NCBI RefSeq assembly: GCF_001468225.1
Contig: NZ_LNRU01000004.1
Span: 248,001 to 312,000, forward strand
Length of the DNA stretch: 64,000 nucleotides
From: Sphingopyxis sp. H053
Lineage (GTDB): Bacteria > Pseudomonadota > Alphaproteobacteria > Sphingomonadales > Sphingomonadaceae
Direction: 5' to 3'
The notes below the pieces were generated by a model. The model worked only from the letters and a program-made list of their open reading frames with translations, was not told the origin of the DNA and searched no databases. Shown here piece by piece: positions 42,136 to 50,695 of the stretch. A program made the translations under genes and the position numbers. The number at the start of each line of letters is the position of its first letter. The first letter of the stretch is position 1.

Positions 42136-44811
42136 TCAGAACTTCAGGCGCGCCCCGACATAGAATTGGCGGCCATTGTCATAGATCGCGCGCGGGCGGT
42201 CGCGGGTGCCCGAATATTGCTCGATCTTCTCGTTGGTCAGGTTGATCGCATCGGCGGTGAGCGCGATATTATCGGTGATGTTGACGCTGACCGAGGCGTC
42301 GAGCGACGACAGGGCCGCCTGATTGAGCGGCGCCGCGCGGTCGATATCGATGAAGAATTTCGACCGATAGTTGTACGAGAGCCGCGCGCTGATCAGATCA
42401 TTCTCATAATAGCCCGTCAGGTTGAGCGAATGCTTGGAGTTGCCCGGGATCGGGTCGCCATTGTTCGCCTTGGCGTCGGAGTAGGTGTAGTTCGCCACCA
42501 TCCCGAAGCCGCCCCAGATCGGGCGCGATACCTGGAATTCAAAGCCCTGGTTGCGTCCGCCGTCGCCGTTGCTGCGACGGTTGATCTGATAGGGGCAGTT
42601 GAACAGGTTCGGATTGGCGCCGCCCGCCGCGACGCAGCCCGCGGGCTGCGATCCCGGCACGAAGACGCTCGGCAGGATTTCGGTCGAGGTCGTGTTGACG
42701 ATGTACGACTGGATGTCCTTGTAGAAGGCGGCGAGCGCGACGATCGTCTCGCGGTCGGGATACCATTCGATCGACAGGTCATACTGGTTGGCGCGGTACG
42801 GATCGAGGTTCGGATCGCCGCCGCGGCCGGTCAGCAAGGTGCCGTTGAGGTCGACGCCGGGGGTGATGTCGACGAAGTCGGGCCGCGTCACCGTCTTGCC
42901 CGCGGCGAAGCGCAGGATGACCTGGTCCGACAGGTCGACCGAGAGGTTCGCGCTCGGCAGAATGTCGGTGTACGAGCGTTTCGCCCGCGACGGGGTGAAG
43001 CCGCCGAACGGGTTGGTGAACTGCGGGTTCGCGCCGCCGATGATGAAGCCGTCCGAGGTCTGCTTGGTCTCGATCACGCGCACGCCGACATTGCCGCGCC
43101 AGCCGTCGCCGCCGAATTTGGCGAGGCCATAGCCGCCATAGGCTTTCTCGTTGATCGAGTAAGTGTTGCCGGGAACGAGGAAGCGGTCGGTACCGGGTGC
43201 GGTCTGCGACCCATAGATCGCGCGCAGCTTGGCGGGATCGACGCGCCAGTAATCCTTGAGCGTGCCGGGCGCCGCGATATTGTCGAGGAAGTCGCCGGGC
43301 ATCCCGCTGCCGGTCGCGAAATCGGCCGAGGTGCAGGGGACGCCGCCGCAGCGCAGGCCGGGGGTGAACACGCCGCCATTGGTCGCGAAGCGTTCGGCGA
43401 CGCGGTCGTGGTCGGTATATTTGACCCCGAATTTGAGCGCGGTCATCGGGCCCCATTCGACCTGCTTTTCGACGTCGAGATAGAAATATTTCTCCTCATC
43501 GTCGTTCGTCACCGACTGCATGCGCGCGAAGTCGGGGCGGATGCCCGCCGGGTTGAGCGGATTGGGGTTGGAGAAGCTGACTTCGGGCCGGCCGCTGCGC
43601 AGGTCGTAGCTGAAGGCGCCGGGGCCCGCGAACTCGATGAAATTCTCGTTGCTCGTGTCGCCGTTCGCCTTGGTCCAGCCGGCCTTGAAATGCACCGACA
43701 GGCTGTCGGCGGGGCGCCAGGTCAGGTCGAAATCGGCCGACACGGTCTTGGCGACCGCCGCCCGGTCGATCGCGTCATAGACGACCCCGAAGCCCTGCGT
43801 GCCGCCGGCGCGCGACGCGACATTGCCCGCGACCGCGACGCCGTCCTGCACCACCGCATTGCTGATCGTGCCGCCGCCGCCGAGTGCCTGTTCGCCCCAT
43901 GCGATATAATTCTGGTTGAAATTGTCGGCGTTGAAGCGCGAATAGAGGCCGGTGATGTTGACTTCGAGTTCGTCCGACGGCCGGAACTGGATGCCGATAT
44001 TGGCGCCGTAGCGTTCGCGGTCCTGTTCGAACATCGTCGAGCCGATCAGCGTGGGGACCAGCGCGCTCTGCCCGCCGCCGACGGGGAAGGAGCGGTAGCC
44101 GAAGATTTCGAGCCCGTCGCGGCGCGTGCGGCGCTTCTGATAAATGGCGCCGACGAGGACGCCGAAGGTCTCGTCTTCGTTCTTCCAACTGATCAGGCCC
44201 GAGACCTGCGGGTCGACCTTGCCCGAGAGATCCGAATAGGCGGCCTGCGCCGAGGCCGAGAGGGTGAGCGGGTCGAGGTCGAGCGGGTTGCGCGTGATGA
44301 CGTTGATCGTGCCGCCGACCCCGCCTTCCTCGACGTCGGCCTGCGGGCTCTTGTACACTTCGAGGCGGCCGATGATCTCGGCGGGCAGGGTCAGATAGTT
44401 GAAGCTGCGCGTCGAGGCGACCTGGTCGAGGATGAACCAGTCGGCGGTCGCGACCGAATGACCGTTGAGCAGGGTCTTGGTGAGGTTCGGCGCGGTGCCG
44501 CGCAGCGAGACGCGCTCGCCTTCGCCGAACTCGCGGTTGACGACGATGCCGGGAACGCGCTGGAGCGCCTCGGCGACATTCTTGTCGGGGAATTTGCCGA
44601 CATCCTCGGCGGTGACGACATCGGCGATGACCGACAGGTCGCGCTTCGCGTCGATCGCTTCGCGGAGCGATCCGCGGATGCCGGTGACGACGATTTCACT
44701 TTCCGCTGCGTCGGCGGCGGCCGGGGCAGGGGCTTGGGCGTGGGCCGCGCTAGCGGCAAAAAGCAGCGTACCAATGCTGGCCGAAGCGAGCAGATATCTT
44801 GCATTGGTCAT
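42136..44811 (-). CDS. TonB-dependent receptor, Caulobacter type
   Basis: An 891-residue receptor with a signal peptide (AHAQAPAP), TonB box SEIVVTGIRGSL and the TIGR01782-type plug (VVTAEDVGKFPDKNVAEALQRVPGI, GERVSLRGTAPNLTKTLLNG, EVYKSPQADVEEGGVGGTINV). The barrel ends in the terminal Phe (ARLKF). This class commonly takes up carbohydrates or other polymers in oligotrophic alphaproteobacteria. A dyad lies 18 bases before its ATG. There are no enzyme genes beside it to reveal the cargo. Confidence 0.94.
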   Translation of the reverse strand: MTNARYLLASASIGTLLFAASAAHAQAPAPAAADAAESEIVVTGIRGSLREAIDAKRDLSVIADVVTAEDVGKFPDKNVAEALQRVPGIVVNREFGEGERVSLRGTAPNLTKTLLNGHSVATADWFILDQVASTRSFNYLTLPAEIIGRLEVYKSPQADVEEGGVGGTINVITRNPLDLDPLTLSASAQAAYSDLSGKVDPQVSGLISWKNEDETFGVLVGAIYQKRRTRRDGLEIFGYRSFPVGGGQSALVPTLIGSTMFEQDRERYGANIGIQFRPSDELEVNITGLYSRFNADNFNQNYIAWGEQALGGGGTISNAVVQDGVAVAGNVASRAGGTQGFGVVYDAIDRAAVAKTVSADFDLTWRPADSLSVHFKAGWTKANGDTSNENFIEFAGPGAFSYDLRSGRPEVSFSNPNPLNPAGIRPDFARMQSVTNDDEEKYFYLDVEKQVEWGPMTALKFGVKYTDHDRVAERFATNGGVFTPGLRCGGVPCTSADFATGSGMPGDFLDNIAAPGTLKDYWRVDPAKLRAIYGSQTAPGTDRFLVPGNTYSINEKAYGGYGLAKFGGDGWRGNVGVRVIETKQTSDGFIIGGANPQFTNPFGGFTPSRAKRSYTDILPSANLSVDLSDQVILRFAAGKTVTRPDFVDITPGVDLNGTLLTGRGGDPNLDPYRANQYDLSIEWYPDRETIVALAAFYKDIQSYIVNTTSTEILPSVFVPGSQPAGCVAAGGANPNLFNCPYQINRRSNGDGGRNQGFEFQVSRPIWGGFGMVANYTYSDAKANNGDPIPGNSKHSLNLTGYYENDLISARLSYNYRSKFFIDIDRAAPLNQAALSSLDASVSVNITDNIALTADAINLTNEKIEQYSGTRDRPRAIYDNGRQFYVGARLKF

Positions 44812-44828
44812 GTTCAGTCTCCCTCTTT

Positions 44829-44843
44829 TTGATCTTAGATCAA
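44829..44843 (-). promoter_or_regulatory. Dyad TTGATCTTAGATCAA in the receptor leader
   Basis: TTGATCT and AGATCAA flank a single central T, 18 bases upstream of the ATG at 44811 and just outside its ribosome binding site (GAGGGAGA). A repressor bound here would block transcription or translation start. The neighbouring AT-rich run (44845-44870) is a likely promoter region. Confidence 0.5.
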
Positions 44844-45024
44844 GTTTTGCTCTAATTTTGAGGGAAATTTATACATACCAATCTATCCGTCAAGCTGAAT
44901 TTGACGCAATTTATGCGCCATACACGCGAAGTGTGCGGAATTTTGGTACTTTATTGGTATTGTTCTGACAGCGCTTAGTGCCCTAACTAAATTCCGGCGC
45001 GCGAGTCGCGCTTGGCCTGATGGG

Positions 45025-47532
45025 CTAGAAATCCGGAAGCACCTGGTTCGCAAACCCCCAACCTTTGAGTTCGGGGCTCGCGGCGCGTTCGAGCAGGTCT
45101 TCGCCATCCTTGATCGTCCAATGCCCCGCTTTTTCGACATCGGCGAGCGCATCCCAGCCGATCGGCACCGCGACGGGGGCCTGTTCGCGCGCGCGCGCCG
45201 AATAGGGCATGATCGCGGTGCTGCCGCGCTGGTTGCGCAGGTAATCGATGAAGATCTTGCCCTTGCGCTTCGCCTTGCTCATCGTCGCGACGAAGCGGTC
45301 GGGTTCGGCGAGGCTCAGCGCCTCGGCAAAGCGTTTCGAGAAATCCTTGTGCGCGTCCCAGCTGTGCCCCGGATCGAGCGGCACGACGACATGCACCCCC
45401 TTGCCGCCCGAGAGCATCGCGAAGCTGACCAACCCGATGTCGGCGAGCTGGCGGCGGATGTCGGCGGCGGCTTTCTTGACGTCGGCGAAATCGAGCCCTT
45501 CGTCGGGGTCGAGATCGAAGACCATGCGGTCGGGCTTTTCGAGCGCATCGACATGGCTGTCCCAGCCGTGGAACTCGATCGTCCCCATCTGGACGCAGGC
45601 GAGGATGCCGTTGGCGTCTTCGACATAAAGATAATCCTCGTGCCCGCCGTCCTTCTCGCGGATCGGGACGTGCAGCACATGCTCGCCAAACGAACCCGAA
45701 TCATGTTTCTGGAAAAAGCATTTCTTGCCGCGCCCCTGCGGGCAGCGGACGAGGCTGATCGGGCGGCGCGCGGTGTGCGGGAGCATGATCGGGGCGATCG
45801 CGGCATAATAGTCGGCGAGGTCACCCTTGGTCGCCTTCGCCTCGGGAAAGATCACGCGGTCGCGGCTGCTGATCGTCACATCGTTTTGCGGAGCGGGTGC
45901 GGGTTGCTTCTTTTCGGGTGTCACGTCCTTTGCCTCCTTGTCGCTGCGCAGGCCGAGAAAGCTTGCATGGCGCACCGATCCGCTTGCGGTAAATTCGGCG
46001 AAGGCGATTTCGGCGACGAGTTCGGGTTTGAGCCAATGGACCTTGCGCGCCGATGCGGCGTCGACTTCGAGCGGCGCGGTCTTGCGTTCGCGGCTCGCGA
46101 ACTTCCTGGCGAGGTCGGCCATCGTGCCGGTGTCGAAGCCGGTGCCGACATTGCCCTTATAGACCAGCGTATCGCCTTCACGCTGTGCGAGGAGCAAGGA
46201 GGCGAAGGGGCGCGCCTTGGTCGACGAGGGGTTCCAGCCGACGAGGATGAATTCCTGCCGCCGTGTGCATTTGACCTTCACCCAATTCTTCGACCGGCGG
46301 CCCGAGTAAGCGGCGTCGGCGCGTTTCGAGATGATACCTTCCTGCCCCGCACCGCACATCGCGGCGTAGAGGTTTTCGCCCGCGCCGATGACATGGTCGG
46401 CGACGGCGACGGGCGGTGCGGCGTGGCGGAGGAGTGCTTCGAGCCGTTCCTTGCGTTCGAGGTTGCCGAGCTTCGCGAGCGATTTGCCGCCTTCTTCGAG
46501 CAGGTCGAAGGCGAAAAAGAGCAGCTCGGTTTTCTCGTCCTGCGCGCCGTGGCCGCGCTTGAGCACCGCCTGCAGCGACGAGAAATCGGGATTGCCGTCC
46601 TTGTCATAAGCGACGATCTCGCCGTCGATCAGGCACGGCGGCAGGTCGAGCGCGGCGAGATGGCGGACGAGCGGCGCGAATTTGTCGGTCCAGTCGAGGC
46701 CGTTTCGCGTGTAGACACGCACGTCCGATCCCGCGGCGGCGATTTCGGCGCGATAGCCGTCATATTTGATCTCGTGGAACCAGCCGTTGCCGCCGGGGAC
46801 GGCGTCGACGAGCGTCGCGAGCTGGAGCGGGCGGAATTTGGGCGGCTTGCCCTTTGCCGCGGGCTTCGCGACCTTTTTGTTGTGCGCGGCGGCCGCCTGC
46901 ATCTTCTTCGTGAAGGCCGCGCCCTTGGCGCCCTTCAGCGATTGTTCGCCGCCGGCGTCGCCTGCGATCTCGGCCATCGTGCGGCCGGTGAGGATGCTCG
47001 TGAGCTGGCGGCCGACGAGGTCGTCGGTGCCGCCGGCATAAGCATCGTTTACCTTGCGGAGCAGCCAGTTCTCGCGCTTTTCGCCGGGGCGCGGCTTCAT
47101 GCGGACGAGCAGCCATTCGCCTTTCATCCGTTCACCGTCGAGGGTGAAGTGGAGATGGCCTTTCTCGATATCCTTCGCGCTCTTGCCTTCGATCGGCGCC
47201 CAGGTGCCGCGGTCCCACAGCATCACGCTGCCGCCCCCATATTCGCCCTTGGGGATCGCCCCCTCGAACTCGGCATAGCTCATCGGATGATCTTCGGTGC
47301 GTACCGCGAGCCGCTTGTCGGCGGGGTCGGCGCTTGGGCCCTTGGTCACCGCCCAGCTTTTGAGCACGCCGTCGACTTCGAGGCGGAAGTCGTAGTGGAG
47401 GCGCGTCGCGTCGTGCTTCTGGACGATGAAGCGGTTGCCCTTACCGGGGGCGACCTTGCCCGCGGGCTCGGGGGTCAGCGCGAAATCGCGCTTGGCGTTA
47501 TATTGCGCGAGCGGATCGGCGCGCTTCGCCAT
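45025..47532 (-). CDS. ligD: ATP-dependent DNA ligase LigD (end joining)
   Basis: An 835-residue LigD with all three activities: phosphoesterase domain (about 20-165, VQKHDATRLHYDFRLE), ATP ligase domain (about 240-530, adenylated lysine Lys256 in EIKYDGY) and primase-polymerase domain (about 545-835, MVFDLDPDEGLDF, GGKGVHVVVPL). The order PE-ligase-polymerase is that of Pseudomonas, not of mycobacteria. It repairs double-strand breaks with Ku, whose gene ends one base upstream of its ATG. Confidence 0.97.
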   Translation of the reverse strand: MAKRADPLAQYNAKRDFALTPEPAGKVAPGKGNRFIVQKHDATRLHYDFRLEVDGVLKSWAVTKGPSADPADKRLAVRTEDHPMSYAEFEGAIPKGEYGGGSVMLWDRGTWAPIEGKSAKDIEKGHLHFTLDGERMKGEWLLVRMKPRPGEKRENWLLRKVNDAYAGGTDDLVGRQLTSILTGRTMAEIAGDAGGEQSLKGAKGAAFTKKMQAAAAHNKKVAKPAAKGKPPKFRPLQLATLVDAVPGGNGWFHEIKYDGYRAEIAAAGSDVRVYTRNGLDWTDKFAPLVRHLAALDLPPCLIDGEIVAYDKDGNPDFSSLQAVLKRGHGAQDEKTELLFFAFDLLEEGGKSLAKLGNLERKERLEALLRHAAPPVAVADHVIGAGENLYAAMCGAGQEGIISKRADAAYSGRRSKNWVKVKCTRRQEFILVGWNPSSTKARPFASLLLAQREGDTLVYKGNVGTGFDTGTMADLARKFASRERKTAPLEVDAASARKVHWLKPELVAEIAFAEFTASGSVRHASFLGLRSDKEAKDVTPEKKQPAPAPQNDVTISSRDRVIFPEAKATKGDLADYYAAIAPIMLPHTARRPISLVRCPQGRGKKCFFQKHDSGSFGEHVLHVPIREKDGGHEDYLYVEDANGILACVQMGTIEFHGWDSHVDALEKPDRMVFDLDPDEGLDFADVKKAAADIRRQLADIGLVSFAMLSGGKGVHVVVPLDPGHSWDAHKDFSKRFAEALSLAEPDRFVATMSKAKRKGKIFIDYLRNQRGSTAIMPYSARAREQAPVAVPIGWDALADVEKAGHWTIKDGEDLLERAASPELKGWGFANQVLPDF

Positions 47533-47533
47533 G

Positions 47534-48409
47534 TCAGGCGCGCTTGCGCGCCGGTGCCTTCTTCGCCGGTGCCTTCTTCGCCGGCGTCTTGTTCTCCTCG
47601 GCGGCGGGCGCTTTCTTCTTGCCGTCGACCGAGGCTTTCAGCGCCGCCATCAGGTCGATGACGTTCGAGCCGCGCGAAACCTCGGCGGGTTCCTCGACAT
47701 CCTCGAGCACGCGCTTGCCCTTGGCCTTCGCCTTTTTGGCGATCACGCGCTTGAGCGCGTCGACATAGTGATTGTGATAGTCGCTCGCGTCGAACTTGCC
47801 GCTCTTCTTGCCGATCAATGTTTCGGCGAGGTCGAGCAGGTCGGCGTCGGGTTTCGCATTGCCGACATCGCGGAAATAATTCGCCGCCTTGTTCACCTCG
47901 TCGGCGTAGCGCAGCACTTCGAGCACCAGCCCGCGCCCGCACGGACGCAGCGCGACAAGCTGTTCCTGCCCGCGCAGCGCGAGCTGGCCGAGCCCGACCT
48001 TCTTCGTGCGCTTCAGCGCCTCGCGCAGCACGATATAAGCTTCTTCGGCAAGCTCGTCGGCGGGCACGACATAATAGGGCTTGGTGTAATAGAGGACGTC
48101 GATCGCATCGGTGTCGACGAACTGGACGAGCTCCAGCGTTCGCTTGCTCTCGAGCTTGACCGCCTCGATCTCCTCCTCGTCGAGCAGCACATAATTGCCC
48201 TTCGACAGCTCGAAGCCCTTGACGATATCGTCATGGTCGATCGCGCCGATGCCCGGCACGACCTTCTCATATTTGACCGGCTTGCCGCTCGGTTCGTGGA
48301 TCTGGCGAAAGGTCACCGCGGCGCCCGATTTGGTCGCTGAATAGATTTCGACCGGGATCGACACCAGCGCGAGCCGGATCTGCCCCTTCCAGTAAGCGCG
48401 TGCGGCCAT
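47534..48409 (-). CDS. ku: DNA end-binding protein Ku
   Basis: A 291-residue bacterial Ku: AYWKGQIRLALVSIPVEIYSA at the start, the ring-forming core, and a lysine-alanine-rich tail (KKAPAKKAPARKRA) that binds DNA. ATG 48409 is chosen for the typical MAARAYWKG start. It threads on broken ends and recruits LigD, encoded immediately downstream. Confidence 0.97.
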   Translation of the reverse strand: MAARAYWKGQIRLALVSIPVEIYSATKSGAAVTFRQIHEPSGKPVKYEKVVPGIGAIDHDDIVKGFELSKGNYVLLDEEEIEAVKLESKRTLELVQFVDTDAIDVLYYTKPYYVVPADELAEEAYIVLREALKRTKKVGLGQLALRGQEQLVALRPCGRGLVLEVLRYADEVNKAANYFRDVGNAKPDADLLDLAETLIGKKSGKFDASDYHNHYVDALKRVIAKKAKAKGKRVLEDVEEPAEVSRGSNVIDLMAALKASVDGKKKAPAAEENKTPAKKAPAKKAPARKRA

Positions 48410-48533
48410 AATATCATCCTTTTGCGGCTCCCAAGTCACAATGATCGGGGCGGCGCGCGGTTCCCGGGCGGCACTTCATCGGACCCAACTTGATTTTATT
48501 GCACCATTATTGTCTCATGGAAGCGGTGGGGCA

Positions 48534-50678
48534 ATGGATCTAATTTCTATCTTTGCAGGGCAAAAGCTCGTCGAATGCTGTATTTACGGCATTCTTGGAA
48601 ATCGGGTCGATGCCGGCACAAAATGGCTTGCAACGGCGGGCTTCAACCGGCTGTCCGGCGAGGCATCGAGCGAGAGCCCTGTCGTGCTACAGTCTATGCA
48701 CAAGGCGTTCGTCCTGTCGATCGCGGCAATGGAGAAGGCGTGCGATTCGGTCGGCGGCGATCCGGTGAGCAATATGGCGCGGCGCGCGCTGCGCGATTTT
48801 GCGCGATCGAAGGATTTGCGAACCTTCGATCGTGCTGCTCACCAGTTGCGAAGCGATCTGCTCGAAGAACAGGTGCGCACCATCTATGGCCAGCAGGCGA
48901 AAACGCCCAAGGCGGCGGCAACCGACCGGGCAATCGCACTGGTCGAAGCCGGGATGCGAACGGCGCTGAGTGAGCCGCTGCGTCAGGTATTCCATGAGGG
49001 TCATGGGCGCTATCCCGGCTGGGCCGACCAGTTCGAGATGTTTTTTGCTGCAGAGGTCGGGCGCAATCAGGCGCTGGCCAACATCCTCGCGCTCGACCGC
49101 GAGAATGAGGCGATTGCCCGGCTGGAAGAATTACGCGTGCTTGGCACGCATCATGCGAATGATCTGGCCGATCTGAGAGCTGATATCGAAAGTGGCTTCG
49201 ACCGGTTCGACCAGCGGTTCGATGAAATCAAGGAAGCGATCCTGTCGCTCGAAACGACGCAGCAGGCCGAAGCCATCTTTCCGGAGGCGGCGCTCGACGT
49301 ACTGGAAACGGCCGCACGCGACGGCGATCTGACCGACCGGCAGAAGCAGCGGATTGTTGAACTCTACGGAAAATATCTGGCGCGCACGACGACGATCGCC
49401 GCCCCGATCGTCGAAGCAAGCATCCGTAATCTGGCGGAATCGGCGGACGACCAGCTCCTCGCCATGGCGCTGCGCGACATGGCGGGTGAGGATCGGGCCA
49501 AGGTTGTCGCCGAACGCGAGGAGCAGCTCGAAGGAGATGTTGCGCGAACGGCGGGGCAGTTTCGTGAGCTTGCATCGGTCGCCGCGCTCGATTCGATCGC
49601 GAATGCGGTCCGGCTTTACCGGCGTGCCGCTGATCTCGATCCGGGCGATGTATGGACGTGGATAGCGCTTGCGCGCCTTCATGAAGCGGCGGGGAATCTG
49701 GGGGATGCGCGCCGTGCTGCAGAGGCGGCGCGCCAATATGCCGAAGACGCGCGCGATCAGATGGCGGCTCATAGCGAGTTGGGGGATATCTGTATCGCCG
49801 AAGGTGCTTTGACATCCGCAAAAGAGCATTTCCATGCGGCCATGCAAGTGGCGGTCGCGGCGGCGGCGGCCGACCCCGAAAATGAAGTGAAAATGCACGA
49901 TCTTTCGGTCGCCCAAGACAAGCTGGGTGGCATCGAGAGGATAACAGGCGATCTGGCGGCAGCAGGAGAACGCTTTAGGGCAAGTCTTGCCATTTGCGAG
50001 GCACTGGTAATGCGTGAGCCGGGAAAAGCGGAATGGCAGCGCGGTTTATCGATCAGTCACGAGAAGTTAGGGGATATCGAGAAAGCGGGTGGCGACCTGG
50101 ATGTGGCGCGCTCGCGCTATGCTACGAGTCTGACGATTCGCGAAGATCTGGCGTTGCGCGAGCCGGGAAATGCGGAGTGGCAGCGTGATCTGTCGGTCAG
50201 TTACAACAAACTCGGCGATATCGAGATGTGGACTGGCCAGCTCGATGCCGCCCGGGAACGTTACGTCGCGAGCTTGGTCATCCGCGAGGGTCTGGCATCA
50301 CGCGAACCGGGAAATGCGGAATGGCAGCGCGATCTGTCGGTCAGTCACAACAAGCTTGGCGATGTTGAGAAAGCGTTGGGGAATCTGGCAGCGGCGCGGA
50401 CGCGCTATGCGTCAAGCCTGACGATTTGCGAAGGTCTGGTATCACGCGAGCCGGGCAATGCGGAATGGCAGCGTGATCTGTCGTTCAGCCATGAACGGCT
50501 TGGCGATCTGGCCGAGGCGATGGACGACTTGCCTGAGGCCGTCGCGCTGTACCGCGCGTCGCTTCCGATCGCGCAGGCGCTGGCCGATCGCTGGCCTGAT
50601 CATCCTCAATTTGCCGATGACCTGGCGATCACGCAACGGAGGCTGGCCGAACTGGAAGACCAGCTCCCCTCCCGCTAG
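48534..50678 (+). CDS. Large TPR-repeat protein of unknown function
   Basis: A 714-residue protein, divergent from ku. Residues 1-250 are helical, with a hydrophobic start (LISIFAGQKLVECCIYGILG), then a coiled-coil-like stretch (about 195-245, DLRADIESGFDRFDQRFDEI). Residues 360-700 hold TPRs. The last four to five are near-identical 48-residue units carrying AEWQRDLSVS.NKLGD and REPGN, repeated every 144 bases in DNA. No enzyme domain is visible. TPRs of this style appear in STAND-type and caspase- or CHAT-linked sensor proteins. The neighbouring Ku-LigD pair could be coincidence. Confidence 0.8.
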   Translation: MDLISIFAGQKLVECCIYGILGNRVDAGTKWLATAGFNRLSGEASSESPVVLQSMHKAFVLSIAAMEKACDSVGGDPVSNMARRALRDFARSKDLRTFDRAAHQLRSDLLEEQVRTIYGQQAKTPKAAATDRAIALVEAGMRTALSEPLRQVFHEGHGRYPGWADQFEMFFAAEVGRNQALANILALDRENEAIARLEELRVLGTHHANDLADLRADIESGFDRFDQRFDEIKEAILSLETTQQAEAIFPEAALDVLETAARDGDLTDRQKQRIVELYGKYLARTTTIAAPIVEASIRNLAESADDQLLAMALRDMAGEDRAKVVAEREEQLEGDVARTAGQFRELASVAALDSIANAVRLYRRAADLDPGDVWTWIALARLHEAAGNLGDARRAAEAARQYAEDARDQMAAHSELGDICIAEGALTSAKEHFHAAMQVAVAAAAADPENEVKMHDLSVAQDKLGGIERITGDLAAAGERFRASLAICEALVMREPGKAEWQRGLSISHEKLGDIEKAGGDLDVARSRYATSLTIREDLALREPGNAEWQRDLSVSYNKLGDIEMWTGQLDAARERYVASLVIREGLASREPGNAEWQRDLSVSHNKLGDVEKALGNLAAARTRYASSLTICEGLVSREPGNAEWQRDLSFSHERLGDLAEAMDDLPEAVALYRASLPIAQALADRWPDHPQFADDLAITQRRLAELEDQLPSR
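50050..50520 (+). repeat. Tandem 144-bp repeats inside the TPR gene
   Basis: The segment beginning GAGCCGGGAAA(T)GCGGA(A/G)TGGCAGCG recurs at about 50017, 50159, 50303 and 50447, a spacing of 144 bases, encoding 48-residue TPR units. The near identity at DNA level suggests recent unit duplication or ongoing homogenisation. Confidence 0.75.
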
Positions 50679-50688
50679 CGGGAGGGGA
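50665..50688. terminator. Palindromic hairpin between convergent genes
   Basis: TCCCCTCCCGCT is followed at once by its complement AGCGGGAGGGGA. It includes the TPR gene's stop codon (TAG at 50676-50678) and lies eight bases before the end of the siderophore receptor gene. Confidence 0.6.
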
Positions 50689-50695
50689 AGACCGT

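Noticed and set aside
42166..44832. Open frame of 888 codons on the plus strand opposite the large TonB receptor
   Set aside because: It mirrors the receptor codon for codon and its product is a low-complexity Arg/Ala/Val/Asp mix with no family features, as expected from GC-rich antisense.
45121..47661. Open frame of 846 codons opposite ligD
   Set aside because: The antisense of a GC-rich gene. The minus-strand product has all three LigD domains.
50050..50520. CRISPR-like spaced repeats
   Set aside because: The 144-base periodicity is in frame and encodes TPR units; there are no unique spacers between short repeats.
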